DNA from: Consotaella salsifontis
Lineage (GTDB): Bacteria > Pseudomonadota > Alphaproteobacteria > Rhizobiales > Rhizobiaceae
Direction: 5' to 3'
DNA: 64,000 nt
Assembly: GCF_900167365.1 (NCBI RefSeq)
Contig: NZ_FUXL01000016.1
Location: 1-64,000, forward strand
The position numbers were made by a program, and so were the translations under genes. The notes under the pieces are model-generated. The model was not told where the DNA came from. It searched no databases and saw only the letters and a list, made by a program, of their open reading frames with translations. Positions 16,622-26,375 of the stretch are shown here, piece by piece. Position 1 is the first letter of the stretch; the number at the start of each line of letters is the position of its first letter.

Positions 16622-17608
16622 ATGGCAACAGTCGCGCAGGTGAGGGTGGAGCCGGACGAGAGCGGCATGCGGCTCGATCGCTGGTTCAAGGTGCATTATC
16701 CTGGCCTCGGATTCGGCCACCTCCAGAAGCTGTTGCGGTCGGGGCAGATCCGCATCGATGGCGGGCGCGCCAAGAGCGACTCGCGCCTTCAGGCGGGACA
16801 GATCGTGCGGGTGCCGCCAATCGCTGCCGATACCGCGCCGACGCTCGGACAGGGCTTGACGCCAAACACGATCCGCAACCGGCAGGACGATGACGTTCTC
16901 TCCCAGATGTTGATCTACGAGGACGACAAGGTGTTCGTCTTCAACAAGCCCGCGGGCCTCGCCGTCCAGGGCGGATCGGGCATTTCCCGCCATGTCGATA
17001 ACATGCTCGAAGCCTGGCGCAACCGCAGGGGCGAGAAGCCGCGCCTGGTTCATCGCATCGACCGCGATACGTCCGGCGTTCTTGTCGTCGCGCGCACCCG
17101 CTCGGCCGCCGTGGCGCTAACCCGCGCCTTTCGCAAGCGCGACACGCGCAAGGTCTACTGGGCGATCGTCAAGGGAGTACCGAGCCCCGCCGCGGGCAGG
17201 ATCTCCACCTATCTCGTGAAGGAGGCGACGCCCGACGGCGACAGAATGCGCGTCGCCCGGCACGGCGAGGAGGGGGCCGATCATGCTCTCTCCCACTATC
17301 GGGTCATCGATCAGGCGGCGCAGCGCTTCGCCTGGCTCGAGATGGAGCCGCATACCGGGCGGACCCATCAGCTTCGCGTTCACGCCGCGCATATCGGCCA
17401 TCCCATTCTGGGCGATCCGAAGTATTTTGAAGCCGACACCAACTTCGAGTTCCCCGGCGGTGTGCAGAAGCGCCTGCACCTTCACGCGCGCCGCATCTTC
17501 ATTCCCCATCCCGATGGCGGCATGATCGACCAGGTTGCTGCCTTGCCGCCGCACATGGTGCAAACCTTTAATCTGTTCGGTTTCGACGAAGCGACCAGCG
17601 AGGATTGA
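16622..17608 (+). CDS. rluC: RluC/RluD-family 23S rRNA pseudouridine synthase
   Basis: A 328-residue enzyme that isomerises uridine to pseudouridine in 23S rRNA. An S4 RNA-binding domain lies at the N-terminus (about residues 10-75). The catalytic motif HRIDRDTSGVLVVAR is near residues 144-158, its aspartate being the nucleophile. A GRTHQLRVH segment follows near residue 243. The gap after crcB contains AAGGGCGAGGG, and ATG 16622 follows it. RluC (positions 955/2504/2580) is favoured by overall size and the FGHLQKLLRSGQI S4 segment, but RluD specificity cannot be excluded. It is followed after 7 bases by the HAD gene, indicating an operon. Confidence 0.88.
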   Translation: MATVAQVRVEPDESGMRLDRWFKVHYPGLGFGHLQKLLRSGQIRIDGGRAKSDSRLQAGQIVRVPPIAADTAPTLGQGLTPNTIRNRQDDDVLSQMLIYEDDKVFVFNKPAGLAVQGGSGISRHVDNMLEAWRNRRGEKPRLVHRIDRDTSGVLVVARTRSAAVALTRAFRKRDTRKVYWAIVKGVPSPAAGRISTYLVKEATPDGDRMRVARHGEEGADHALSHYRVIDQAAQRFAWLEMEPHTGRTHQLRVHAAHIGHPILGDPKYFEADTNFEFPGGVQKRLHLHARRIFIPHPDGGMIDQVAALPPHMVQTFNLFGFDEATSED

Positions 17609-17615
17609 CCCGCCG

Positions 17616-18323
17616 ATGCACCTCATCCTGTTCGACTGCGACGGCACACTGTCCGACACTTGCGGGACCATCTGCGAAACCATGCGCCGCGCCTTCGTGA
17701 CGGCGGGCTTGAAGCCGCCGAGCGACGCCGCCACCATGTCGATCATCGGGCTGTCGCTGGTCGAGGCGATGGAGCAGCTGCTGCCTCACGGTACGGCCGA
17801 GCTGTATGCGGATCTGGCCAAGACCTACCGCGAGACGATGTGGGCGATGAGGGACAATGGCGAGGTGTCGGATCGGCTATTTCCCGGCATCGCGGACCTC
17901 GTGGCTGACCTCGCGGCCCGTGAAGACGTTCTGCTCGGGATCGTCACCGGCAAGTCCCGCCGGGGCGTCGAGGCGATCCTGTCGTCCCATGGCCTTCGCG
18001 CTCATTTCCTGCCGATCCGCACAGCCGACGACTGTCCGTCGAAGCCTCATCCGGCGATGGTTCAGGAGTGCTGCGCCGAGGTTGGCGTAGCCCCATCATC
18101 GACGGTTGTCGTCGGGGATGCTCTCTTCGATATGCGCATGGCTGTGTCCGCCGGCGCGCGCGCCGTCGGCGTGGCATGGGGCGTCACGCCGCCGGCCATG
18201 CTGCGGGAAGCGGGGGCCGACGCCGTGGCGGGTGATACCGCCGAGCTTGGCTTTTTGTTGTCCCAATGGATCGACGGAGGCCATCTCGACGTTTGCGCCA
18301 GGGAGGATGTGGCTCCCGCCTGA
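17616..18323 (+). CDS. HAD-superfamily phosphatase, Gph-like
   Basis: A 235-residue haloacid-dehalogenase-type hydrolase. Motif I is DCDGT at residues 7-11 (Asp7 nucleophile, Asp9 acid), motif II is the Thr in GIVTGKS near residue 110, motif III is the Lys in CPSKPHP near residue 141, and motif IV is GDALFDM near residue 167. The helical cap lies between motifs I and II (about residues 15-85), as in phosphoglycolate phosphatases. Substrate is not deducible. It sits 7 bases after the pseudouridine synthase and 65 bases before the ATP12 gene, an arrangement seen in related alphaproteobacteria. Confidence 0.88.
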   Translation: MHLILFDCDGTLSDTCGTICETMRRAFVTAGLKPPSDAATMSIIGLSLVEAMEQLLPHGTAELYADLAKTYRETMWAMRDNGEVSDRLFPGIADLVADLAAREDVLLGIVTGKSRRGVEAILSSHGLRAHFLPIRTADDCPSKPHPAMVQECCAEVGVAPSSTVVVGDALFDMRMAVSAGARAVGVAWGVTPPAMLREAGADAVAGDTAELGFLLSQWIDGGHLDVCAREDVAPA

Positions 18324-18388
18324 GGGCGGCCTCCTTCCCGATTGACGACATTCATCAATTTCATCGATTTGCGGACGAGGCGCATCGC

Positions 18389-19138
18389 ATGACGGGTTCG
18401 ACCGCTCGAGCCGAGCTTCCCAAACGATTCTACACAAAGGTCGATGTGGCCGACTGCCCGGACGGCTTCATGGTTCTGCTCGACGGCCGCCCGATCAACA
18501 CGCCGGCGCGCCGGCGTCTGGTTGTTCCAGACCGCCACGTCGCTGACACCGTAGCGGCCGAATGGACCGCGCAGTCAGACGTCGTCGATCCCGCGACGAT
18601 GCCGATGACGCGGCTGATCAACACGGCCATTGATGGCGTGGCGCATGAACGAGAGCGGGTGATCGCGGATGCTTGCCGGTACATCGAGACCGATCTTCTT
18701 TTCTACCGCGCCGGCGGGCCGGAGCGCCTCGTCGCCCGGCAAACCGAGCGATGGAATCCGGTCGTGAAGGCCTATGAGGATGATCTCGGCGTGCGCTTCG
18801 TCTTGGCGGAAGGGGTCATGCATACGCCGCAGCCGACATTTGCGGTCGACGCCGTCCGCGACAGGCTCGCGACGTTCACCGATTCGTTCGAGGTGGCCGG
18901 TTTCCACCAGATGACGACCCTCACCGGTTCCGCACTGCTCGCGCTTGCGGTTGCCGAGGGGCGTATAACGCTCGATGAAGCCTGGGCGCTCGCCCATCTC
19001 GATGAGGATTGGACGATCGAGCACTGGGGTGCGGACGAGGAGGCAATCGCCCGCCGCGCGCGCCATTTCGAGGACATGAGGGCCGCGGCCGTGCTTCACG
19101 CCGCGGCGAGGACGCGCCGGCTCAAATCAAGCGTCTGA
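18389..19138 (+). CDS. ATP12-family chaperone for F1-ATPase assembly
   Basis: A 249-residue protein homologous to mitochondrial Atp12, which binds the F1 alpha subunit and promotes assembly of the F1 sector. Conserved features include KRFYTKVDV near residue 12, the DGRPINTPARR segment near residue 35, and AAEWTAQ near residue 60. A conserved ETDLLFYRA segment lies near residue 100. The family occurs in alphaproteobacteria and mitochondria. No atp genes are nearby. The last 17 bases overlap the convergent YaiI-family gene. Confidence 0.92.
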   Translation: MTGSTARAELPKRFYTKVDVADCPDGFMVLLDGRPINTPARRRLVVPDRHVADTVAAEWTAQSDVVDPATMPMTRLINTAIDGVAHERERVIADACRYIETDLLFYRAGGPERLVARQTERWNPVVKAYEDDLGVRFVLAEGVMHTPQPTFAVDAVRDRLATFTDSFEVAGFHQMTTLTGSALLALAVAEGRITLDEAWALAHLDEDWTIEHWGADEEAIARRARHFEDMRAAAVLHAAARTRRLKSSV

Positions 19139-19565
19139 GAAGGCGATCGAGGCTTTGGCGGAAGCGTGCGCGGTCGGTCGCTGAAAAGGCCCGATTGAAG
19201 CTTTTCGACTCGCCCGTCTCGCGCAGATGCTGGTTGAAGGCGCGGAAGGAGAGGGCGGTTCCAATCGATTCGGCGGTCAACTCCCGCCCGTCCGGATTGA
19301 GAACCGCCACCCCTTTTTCCAGCGCGCGCGCCGCGAGCGGAATATCGGCGGTCACAACGAGATCGCCGGCAGCCGAGTTCTCGACGATCCAATCGTCCGC
19401 CGCGTCCGCGCCGGCCGAAACCGTGACGATTCTCGCGCCGGGATAGCGGGACGGCCGTAGACCGCCATTGGAAACGATGACGACCGCGACAGAGAAGCGC
19501 TGTGCTATCTCCAGCGTTTCGTCCTTGACGGGTGACGCATCCGCGTCGACAAGGATGCTCGTCAT
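19122..19565 (-). CDS. YaiI/YqxD-family (DUF188) protein
   Basis: A 147-residue protein of the UPF0178/YaiI family, with a PIN-like nuclease fold suggested for the family. Conserved features are the N-terminal LVDADASPVKDE, SNGGLRPSRYPG near residue 35, the acidic GADAADDWI near residue 53 and LVVTADIPLAARAL near residue 70. The reaction and substrate are unknown. The ATG at 19565 starts directly at the conserved segment. It converges on and slightly overlaps the ATP12 gene. Confidence 0.9.
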   Translation of the reverse strand: MTSILVDADASPVKDETLEIAQRFSVAVVIVSNGGLRPSRYPGARIVTVSAGADAADDWIVENSAAGDLVVTADIPLAARALEKGVAVLNPDGRELTAESIGTALSFRAFNQHLRETGESKSFNRAFSATDRARFRQSLDRLLRRLI

Positions 19566-19642
19566 CGGTTCATTCTCCAGCTGATGGTCTTTCTGTTTTC
19601 CCAAACATGGTGGGTTCTGTGAACCGCCGCGATGGTGACGCG

Positions 19643-20608
19643 ATGAAATCCGCGCTGACGATCGACGACAACCGCTTTGAGCCAATACGCGGCCTGATCG
19701 TGATGTCGGCGGCGACGCTGCTGATGCCGGTCATGGATTCGATGGCCAAGGTGCTCGGCGTCTTCTTCGACTTCCCGGCTGCGGAGATCACTCTCGGCCG
19801 GTTCGTCTTCCAGGCCATGCTGACGGTGCCGATCCTGTTCCTCATCGAGGGAGCCAGGGGCTTTCGCATCGATCGGCCGTTGATGAACATCGTTCGCGGC
19901 AGCTTTGTCGGGGCGGGGAGCGTTCTCTTCTTCGCCTCACTGAAGTTCATGCCATTGGCGGACGCCATTGCCGTCTTCTTCGTCGAACCGTTCATTTTGA
20001 CCATTCTTTCGGCGATCTTTCTCAAGGAGAAGATTGGCTGGCATCGCTCGATGTCGGTGGTCATGGGTTTTTTCGGCGCGGTGCTGGTGATCCAACCGAG
20101 CTTCGCCGTCTTCGGGGTGGTTTCACTGTACCCGCTGGGAACCGCCACGCTCTTTGCTTTCTACCTTCTTCTGAGCCGGCAGCTGGGCACGTCCGGGTCT
20201 GCTCTCGCCATGCAGCTTTATGCCGGGATTGGCGGGGCGGGCGTGGTTCTTGTGATCATGCTTTTCGGCACAGCGGCCGGTCTGCGCGAGCTCACGTTCA
20301 CGGTCCCCGAGACGCCGGTCATCTGGCTGCTGCTCGCCTCGGTCGGTTTGGCTGGGCTCGTGAGCCACTTTCTGGCGACCTTTGCCTTCCAGCTTGCGCC
20401 GGCCTCGCTGCTGGCGCCGCTGCAATATCTCGAGATCATTTCCGCGACGCTGCTCGGTCTTCTGATCTTCGGAGAGGCGCCCAATGCGCTGAGTTGGCTT
20501 GGCATCGTCATTGTCGTCGCGTCCGGCATCTATCTCTTCTGGCGCGAACAGAAGGTGGCGCGCCGAAAGCCCGTAGCCATTCCCGACAAGCCCTGGCAGG
20601 CGCCCTGA
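19643..20608 (+). CDS. DMT-superfamily transporter with two EamA domains
   Basis: A 321-residue inner-membrane protein with about ten helices arranged as two EamA repeats (about residues 15-150 and 160-300), typical of drug/metabolite transporters of the RhaT/YdcZ group. Substrate is not predictable. Two starts are possible: ATG 19643 (MKSALTIDD) and ATG 19607, which adds twelve polar residues; neither has a strong ribosome binding site. The gene is divergent from the YaiI-family gene and converges on the formaldehyde dehydrogenase gene. Confidence 0.85.
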   Translation: MKSALTIDDNRFEPIRGLIVMSAATLLMPVMDSMAKVLGVFFDFPAAEITLGRFVFQAMLTVPILFLIEGARGFRIDRPLMNIVRGSFVGAGSVLFFASLKFMPLADAIAVFFVEPFILTILSAIFLKEKIGWHRSMSVVMGFFGAVLVIQPSFAVFGVVSLYPLGTATLFAFYLLLSRQLGTSGSALAMQLYAGIGGAGVVLVIMLFGTAAGLRELTFTVPETPVIWLLLASVGLAGLVSHFLATFAFQLAPASLLAPLQYLEIISATLLGLLIFGEAPNALSWLGIVIVVASGIYLFWREQKVARRKPVAIPDKPWQAP

Positions 20609-20611
20609 CCG

Positions 20612-20625
20612 GGCAGGCGCCTGCC
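20612..20625. repeat. Palindrome between convergent genes
   Basis: GGCAGGCGCCTGCC is a perfect 14-base palindrome lying between the stop codons of the DMT transporter (20608) and the formaldehyde dehydrogenase (20637). A related GGCAGGCGCC occurs at the end of the transporter gene. It may contribute to bidirectional transcription end formation, but no T-run is present. Confidence 0.35.
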
Positions 20626-20636
20626 AGAGGCGAGCG

Positions 20637-21764
<1,128 letters not shown>

Positions 21765-21876
21765 GGCTGTTTTCTCCTGGCAATTCCGGCAGTCGCCGCG
21801 CCGAGGCCGGCCTTCGGCGATCCTGCCAAGATTGGCCGGCAAGCCAGAGGATCAAGCCTCGCGGGTGATGGCGACA

Positions 21877-22641
21877 CTATTTTGGGAAAGGAGCATCCGT
21901 CGTCGGCCCAAAGATCGCCTCGAAGGCCTGGCGCAGTACGCCGTCGACCTCGGGCATCGATATGGGAAGACCGAGGTCCACGAGGCTTGTCACCCCATGG
22001 TCGCGGATGCCGCACGGCACGATCCCGGAAAAATGCGCAAGATCGGGATCGACGTTGAGGCTGATGCCGTGCAGCGTCACCCAATGGCGAACGCGGATCC
22101 CGATGGCTGCGATCTTGTCTTCCGCGACGCTTCCGTCCGCATCCAGAGGGCGCTCCGGCCGCCGAACCCACACGCCGACGCGGTCCTCGCGCCGTTCTCC
22201 CTTCACCTGATATTCCGACAGGGTCAGGATGATCCATGCCTCCAGAGCCGCGACGAATGCCCGGATATCGGGCCGGCGGCGCTTCAGGTCGAGCATGGTG
22301 TAGGCCACGCGCTGGCCGGGACCATGATAGGTGTACTCGCCGCCGCGGCCTGACTTGAAGACGGGAAAGCGTGAGGGATCGACGAGGTCCGAGGCTTCCG
22401 CGCTGGTGCCGGCAGTATAGAGCGGGGGATGCTCGACCAGAAGCACCGCCTCGTCTGCCTCTCCCCGCCTGATTGCCTCGGTGCGCTCATCCATGAACCG
22501 GACGGCCGAGTCGTAATCCATGAGGCCGTCATGGATGATCCACTCGACGGGCCTTGCCGGCTCGGCTGGCAGGAAGCGTTCCGCCGAAACGCTGAGGCGT
22601 GGAGGCGAGGGAGGCAGGGGAGAAGAAGGGCGCGAATCCAT
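21877..22641 (-). CDS. lipB: Octanoyl-[acyl-carrier-protein]:protein transferase LipB
   Basis: A 254-residue cytoplasmic enzyme moving octanoyl from acyl carrier protein to lipoyl domains, the first step of lipoate synthesis. The catalytic dyad is Lys176 ([10 protein letters not shown]) and Cys210 (GIVPCGI). The conserved [13 protein letters not shown] segment is at residues 98-110. The N-terminus has about 30 proline-rich residues beyond shorter family members, so a later start is conceivable but no better ATG is seen before the core fold. It lies upstream of the tRNA-Leu gene on the opposite strand. No lipA gene is adjacent. Confidence 0.94.
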   Translation of the reverse strand: MDSRPSSPLPPSPPRLSVSAERFLPAEPARPVEWIIHDGLMDYDSAVRFMDERTEAIRRGEADEAVLLVEHPPLYTAGTSAEASDLVDPSRFPVFKSGRGGEYTYHGPGQRVAYTMLDLKRRRPDIRAFVAALEAWIILTLSEYQVKGERREDRVGVWVRRPERPLDADGSVAEDKIAAIGIRVRHWVTLHGISLNVDPDLAHFSGIVPCGIRDHGVTSLVDLGLPISMPEVDGVLRQAFEAIFGPTTDAPFPK

Positions 22642-22781
22642 GACCGGGATTTAAGCCGTCGGCGCGCTGCGGGAAAGCGTTTCAGAGGAAATCTGACTTT
22701 TCCTGGAGAACTTGCGATGAAGCCCCTTGTGTCGCCTCCGACCATTTGTTACATGCCCGCTCGCCGACGAGATCGGCACTT

Positions 22782-22866
22782 GCGGTCGTGGCGGAATTGG
22801 TAGACGCGCAGCGTTGAGGTCGCTGTGGGGCAACCCGTGGAAGTTCGAGTCTTCTCGACCGCACCA
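22782..22866 (+). tRNA. tRNA-Leu (anticodon GAG)
   Basis: An 85-base class II tRNA. The acceptor stem is GCGGTCG paired with CGACCGC, followed by discriminator A and an encoded CCA. A D-arm with GGTAGACG, an anticodon stem CAGCG/CGCTG closing the loop TTGAGGT (anticodon GAG at 22816-22818), a long variable arm (GTGGG/CCCGT) and a TTCGAGT T-loop are all visible. It decodes CUC and CUU. The gene is single and no integrase or duplicated 3' end suggestive of an attachment site lies nearby. Confidence 0.96.
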
Positions 22867-23054
22867 TTTTCCTTTGGTGCTTTTAGCAGAGCGTGACGTT
22901 CCTTCTTGGAGCGAATATTGAAACGCGCCGGTGGGCGATAACGGTTCGCTCATTCCGTTCTTTATGAATGGTGCGCAGCCCTTGCCCGCGCTTTCTCCCG
23001 CTCCTGATTTCCTCTAAGACCAGCGAGCATCATCACCACGCGAGGAGGGCGATC

Positions 23055-24467
23055 ATGGCTGACTCACAGCAAGTCGATGATTCGCCCGATCGTCAGGTCC
23101 GCCCGGAGATCTACGACGAGGACGGCGCGTTGTCGTCGGTCTGGCTGGACGGCGTTGTCGCGGCCATCGAGCGCGATGACACCGACTATCTTCGCGAGCA
23201 CGTCGGCGAGCTTCACGAATCCGAGCTGGGTGATCTTCTCGAGCACCTCGACCCGGAAGAGCGCCAGGCGCTCATCCGCCTCATGGGCACGAGCTTCGAC
23301 TTCACCGCGCTCACCGAGGTGGACGAGGCGATCCGACTCGAGATCGTCGAGGCGATGCCGAACGAGCAGATCGCCGAGGTGGTCCGCGAGCTGGATTCGG
23401 ACGACGCCGTCTACATCCTTGAAGACCTCGACGAGGAGGATCGCAAGGAGATCCTCGACCAGCTGCCGTTCCGCGAGCGGATCCGCTTCCGCCGCGCCCT
23501 GGAATATCCAGAGGAATCGGCCGGTCGGCGAATGCAGACGGAGTTCGTCGCCGTCCCGCCGTTTTGGACGGTCGGCCAGACGATCGACTACATGCGCGAC
23601 GAGGAGGGGCTTCCCGACCGCTTCTCCCAGGTCTTCGTCATCGATCCCTCGTTCAAGCTGCTCGGCGCCGTCGACCTCGATCAGATCCTGCGCACCAAGC
23701 GCCTCGGCAAGATCGAAGACATCATGCACGAGACGCGACACGCCATTCCGGCCACGATGGATCAGGAAGAGGCGGCGCAGATCTTCGAGCAGTACGATCT
23801 GCTATCGGCTGCCGTGGTGGACGAGAACGAACGCCTGGTGGGCATCCTCACCATCGATGACGTCGTCGACGTCATCCAGGAAGAGGCGGAGGAAGACATC
23901 AGGCGCCTCGGCGGCGTCGGCGACGAAGAGCTGTCCGACACCGTCCTGACGACCTCGCGCTCCCGCGTGCCCTGGCTCCTGGTGAACCTTTTGACGGCCT
24001 TCCTCGCCGCTTCGGTCATCCAGATCTTCGACGCGACGATCCAGCAGATCGTGGCGCTTGCCGTGCTGATGCCGATCGTGGCGGGAATGGGCGGAAACGC
24101 TGCCTCGCAGACCATGACCGTCACCGTGCGCGCGTTGGCGACCCGCGACCTCGATATCTACAACGCGGCCCGCATCATTCGCAGGGAGTTGGGCGTCGGC
24201 TTCATCAACGGCGTCGTCTTCGCCATGCTGATCGGCGTCGTCGCCGGCTGGTGGTTCAGCAACGCTCAGATTGGCGGGATCATCGCGGCGGCGATGATCA
24301 TCAACATGCTCGCCGCCGCGCTCGCGGGCATCCTCATTCCGCTGCTGCTCGACAAGATCGGCGTCGATCCGGCGGTGGCGTCGACGGTCTTCGTGACCAC
24401 CGTGACGGACGTCACGGGGTTCTTTGCATTTCTCGGCCTTGCCACCTGGTGGTTCGGGATGGGCTAA
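23055..24467 (+). CDS. mgtE: Magnesium transporter MgtE
   Basis: A 470-residue Mg2+ channel of the inner membrane. The acidic N domain occupies about residues 20-140, a pair of CBS domains about 145-270 (LVGILTIDDVVDVIQEEAEED closes the second), and five membrane helices follow from about 295 to the end. The pore region includes MPIVAGMGGNAASQ near residue 345. The CBS and N domains act as a cytoplasmic Mg2+ sensor in this family. The ATG at 23055 follows GAGGAGGG by six bases. The gene starts about 190 bases after the tRNA-Leu; I see no magnesium riboswitch in the leader. Confidence 0.94.
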   Translation: MADSQQVDDSPDRQVRPEIYDEDGALSSVWLDGVVAAIERDDTDYLREHVGELHESELGDLLEHLDPEERQALIRLMGTSFDFTALTEVDEAIRLEIVEAMPNEQIAEVVRELDSDDAVYILEDLDEEDRKEILDQLPFRERIRFRRALEYPEESAGRRMQTEFVAVPPFWTVGQTIDYMRDEEGLPDRFSQVFVIDPSFKLLGAVDLDQILRTKRLGKIEDIMHETRHAIPATMDQEEAAQIFEQYDLLSAAVVDENERLVGILTIDDVVDVIQEEAEEDIRRLGGVGDEELSDTVLTTSRSRVPWLLVNLLTAFLAASVIQIFDATIQQIVALAVLMPIVAGMGGNAASQTMTVTVRALATRDLDIYNAARIIRRELGVGFINGVVFAMLIGVVAGWWFSNAQIGGIIAAAMIINMLAAALAGILIPLLLDKIGVDPAVASTVFVTTVTDVTGFFAFLGLATWWFGMG

Positions 24468-24484
24468 GCCCTCCCTCTCGGAGT

Positions 24485-25447
24485 CTACCTCGCCATGTCG
24501 ATCTTGGCCGAGCACGCGCCGGCAATCTCGTTCACCCGCGTGGATTGCTCGGGCGTGTTGTTGCCGGACAGGAAAGGCTCGATCAGCCCCTCGGCGGCAA
24601 TCCCATCCCTGGCGCAGTCGCAATAGCTCCGGCAGAAGGCTTCGTCACGGACCTCCGAACAGGTCTGGCGGCATTCCCTGTCGAAGATAGCCAGGCGGTC
24701 CGGTGGCGCGACCTGGGAGAGCAGCCAGACCAGCGCGATGAGAATCGGCTGATGCAGGAGATAGAACAGCAGGGAATGGCGTCCGATGAGGGCGAGGGGC
24801 CAAGCCGGCTTAAGCCGGTCGTTGAGCCGGCGCAGCGCTTCCCATCCACCGCTCATCAGCATGATGCGCCCTGCGGCTAGGCCGATCAGCATGACGCCTG
24901 TCCAGGGCGCGATCGGCACGAGGTCGCTGGAGACCGGAGGATGCTCGGCAAGACCGATCCAGGCGAGCCATCGCGGATCGGTGATCGATGTCGAGAAGAG
25001 CCAGGGCAGCGCGATCAGGCCGAGCCCAACCGCGATCGTCACCGGTAGGGGCGCCCTGATGAACGCCAAGGCAATCAGCCCACCCACCGCCATCTGATGC
25101 AGGATGCCGAAAAAGACGAAGGCGTTGGGCGTGAAGAAATAGGTGGCGACGGAGATGATGATCGCCCCGGCGGCGACCTGTGCCTCGCGGCGCCAAAAGC
25201 TGCGCCAGCGAATGCCTCGGCTGTGGGCGAGAACGAGGCTCGCCCCGGCGATCAAAAGAAAGGACGAAGCGATCGCGCGGGCATAGAGCTTCCACGCGCC
25301 GTGTCCCGTCGTTCCTTGGGAAAGATACTCGAAGAACTCGAAGTCCCATCCCGCATGGTACGAGGCCATGGCGAGGAGCGCGATGCCGCGCACGACATCC
25401 AGCGCGACGATGCGCCGGTCGGAGGAGGGCGGTGAGCGATCGGACAC
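24485..25447 (-). CDS. DUF1624 (HGSNAT-like) membrane protein with cysteine-rich tail
   Basis: A 320-residue protein with about seven membrane helices (residues 15-250) and the N-terminal RRIVALDVVRGIALLAM typical of the heparan-alpha-glucosaminide N-acetyltransferase-like catalytic family. Such proteins are thought to carry acyl groups across membranes, but no substrate is known here. After the last helix a soluble tail of about 65 residues holds two CX3C pairs (CRQTC and CRSYC, separated by eight residues), a further Cys (CDC) and one near the end (GACS). The tail is predicted extracytoplasmic by inference. The gene is convergent with mgtE and divergent from the aldo/keto reductase gene. 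Confidence 0.82.
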   Translation of the reverse strand: MSDRSPPSSDRRIVALDVVRGIALLAMASYHAGWDFEFFEYLSQGTTGHGAWKLYARAIASSFLLIAGASLVLAHSRGIRWRSFWRREAQVAAGAIIISVATYFFTPNAFVFFGILHQMAVGGLIALAFIRAPLPVTIAVGLGLIALPWLFSTSITDPRWLAWIGLAEHPPVSSDLVPIAPWTGVMLIGLAAGRIMLMSGGWEALRRLNDRLKPAWPLALIGRHSLLFYLLHQPILIALVWLLSQVAPPDRLAIFDRECRQTCSEVRDEAFCRSYCDCARDGIAAEGLIEPFLSGNNTPEQSTRVNEIAGACSAKIDMAR

Positions 25448-25544
25448 GCGGTGGCCTCGTGGCTGGAAAAGCAGCGCCGCGACCTATCTTCTGGATGCGG
25501 CGAGCGCGACGGAGCCGCGCGTTGATGGCATATCGAGGAGAGCA

Positions 25545-26375
25545 ATGAAGATCATCGAAGCAAGTGGCGCAAGGATTCCGGCCATCGGTCTGGGCACCTA
25601 CCGCCTGACGGGCGATCTCTGCACAGAAATGGTCGCCCGGGCCATCGACGTCGGTTATCGCCACATCGATACCGCGCGCATGTACGGCAACGAGGCCGAG
25701 GTGGGCAAGGGGATCCGCGCGAGCGGCATCCATCGAGGAGAGCTGTTCGTCACCACCAAGATCTGGTGGACAGACATCGGCGAGAAAAAGCTGCTTCGTT
25801 CGGCGAAGGAGGCGCTGGAAGCCCTCGCCATGGATTATGTCGATCTGCTTCTCATTCATTGGCCGAATGCCGACGTGCCGCTGGAGGAATCGATCGACGC
25901 GCTCAATCGGGCCAAGGAGAAGGGGCTTGCGCGTCACATCGGCGTCGCGAACTTCCCGACCGCCCTGGTGGACGAGGCCGACGCCATGTCGGGCGCGCCG
26001 CTCGTCTGCAATCAGGTCGAATACCATCCCTATCTCTCGCAGAACGCCCTGCTCGACTGCGCGGAGCGCCACGACATGGCGTTGGTTGCCTATTCGCCCA
26101 TCGGCCAAGGCGGAGAGGTGCTCAAGGACGCCACCATTGCGCAGATCGCCGAGCGGCATGGCAAATCGCCGGCTCAGATCGCGCTGAGGTGGGAGATCGA
26201 GCAGCCGCGCGTCGGAGCGATTCCGCGGACTTCGAAGCTGGAACGGCTAAAGAGCAACATCGACATTTTCGACTTCTCGCTTGACGCGGAAGAGCACAAG
26301 GCGATCACTGCCCTCTCCAAGCGGCGGCGACGTCTGGTCGATCCGTCCTTCGCGCCGCATTGGGACGTCGCCTGA
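25545..26375 (+). CDS. Aldo/keto reductase
   Basis: A 276-residue NADPH-dependent reductase with a TIM-barrel fold. The catalytic tetrad is visible as Asp42, Tyr47, Lys72 and His105 (motifs HIDTARMYGNE, TTKIWW and LLIHWPN). Relatives reduce 2,5-diketo-gluconate, methylglyoxal and other aldehydes; the substrate here is not known. The ATG at 25545 follows GAGGAG by a few bases. Its stop overlaps the next start as TGATG, coupling it to the mechanosensitive channel gene, an unusual partner for a reductase. Confidence 0.92.
   Translation: MKIIEASGARIPAIGLGTYRLTGDLCTEMVARAIDVGYRHIDTARMYGNEAEVGKGIRASGIHRGELFVTTKIWWTDIGEKKLLRSAKEALEALAMDYVDLLLIHWPNADVPLEESIDALNRAKEKGLARHIGVANFPTALVDEADAMSGAPLVCNQVEYHPYLSQNALLDCAERHDMALVAYSPIGQGGEVLKDATIAQIAERHGKSPAQIALRWEIEQPRVGAIPRTSKLERLKSNIDIFDFSLDAEEHKAITALSKRRRRLVDPSFAPHWDVA

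Noticed and set aside
22782-22900. Integration site for a genomic island at the tRNA-Leu gene
   Set aside because: There is no repeated tRNA 3' end, no integrase and no change in gene character on either side.
22867-23054. Magnesium (M-box) riboswitch upstream of mgtE
   Set aside because: The 190-base leader is too short and lacks recognisable M-box segments or a terminator/antiterminator pair.
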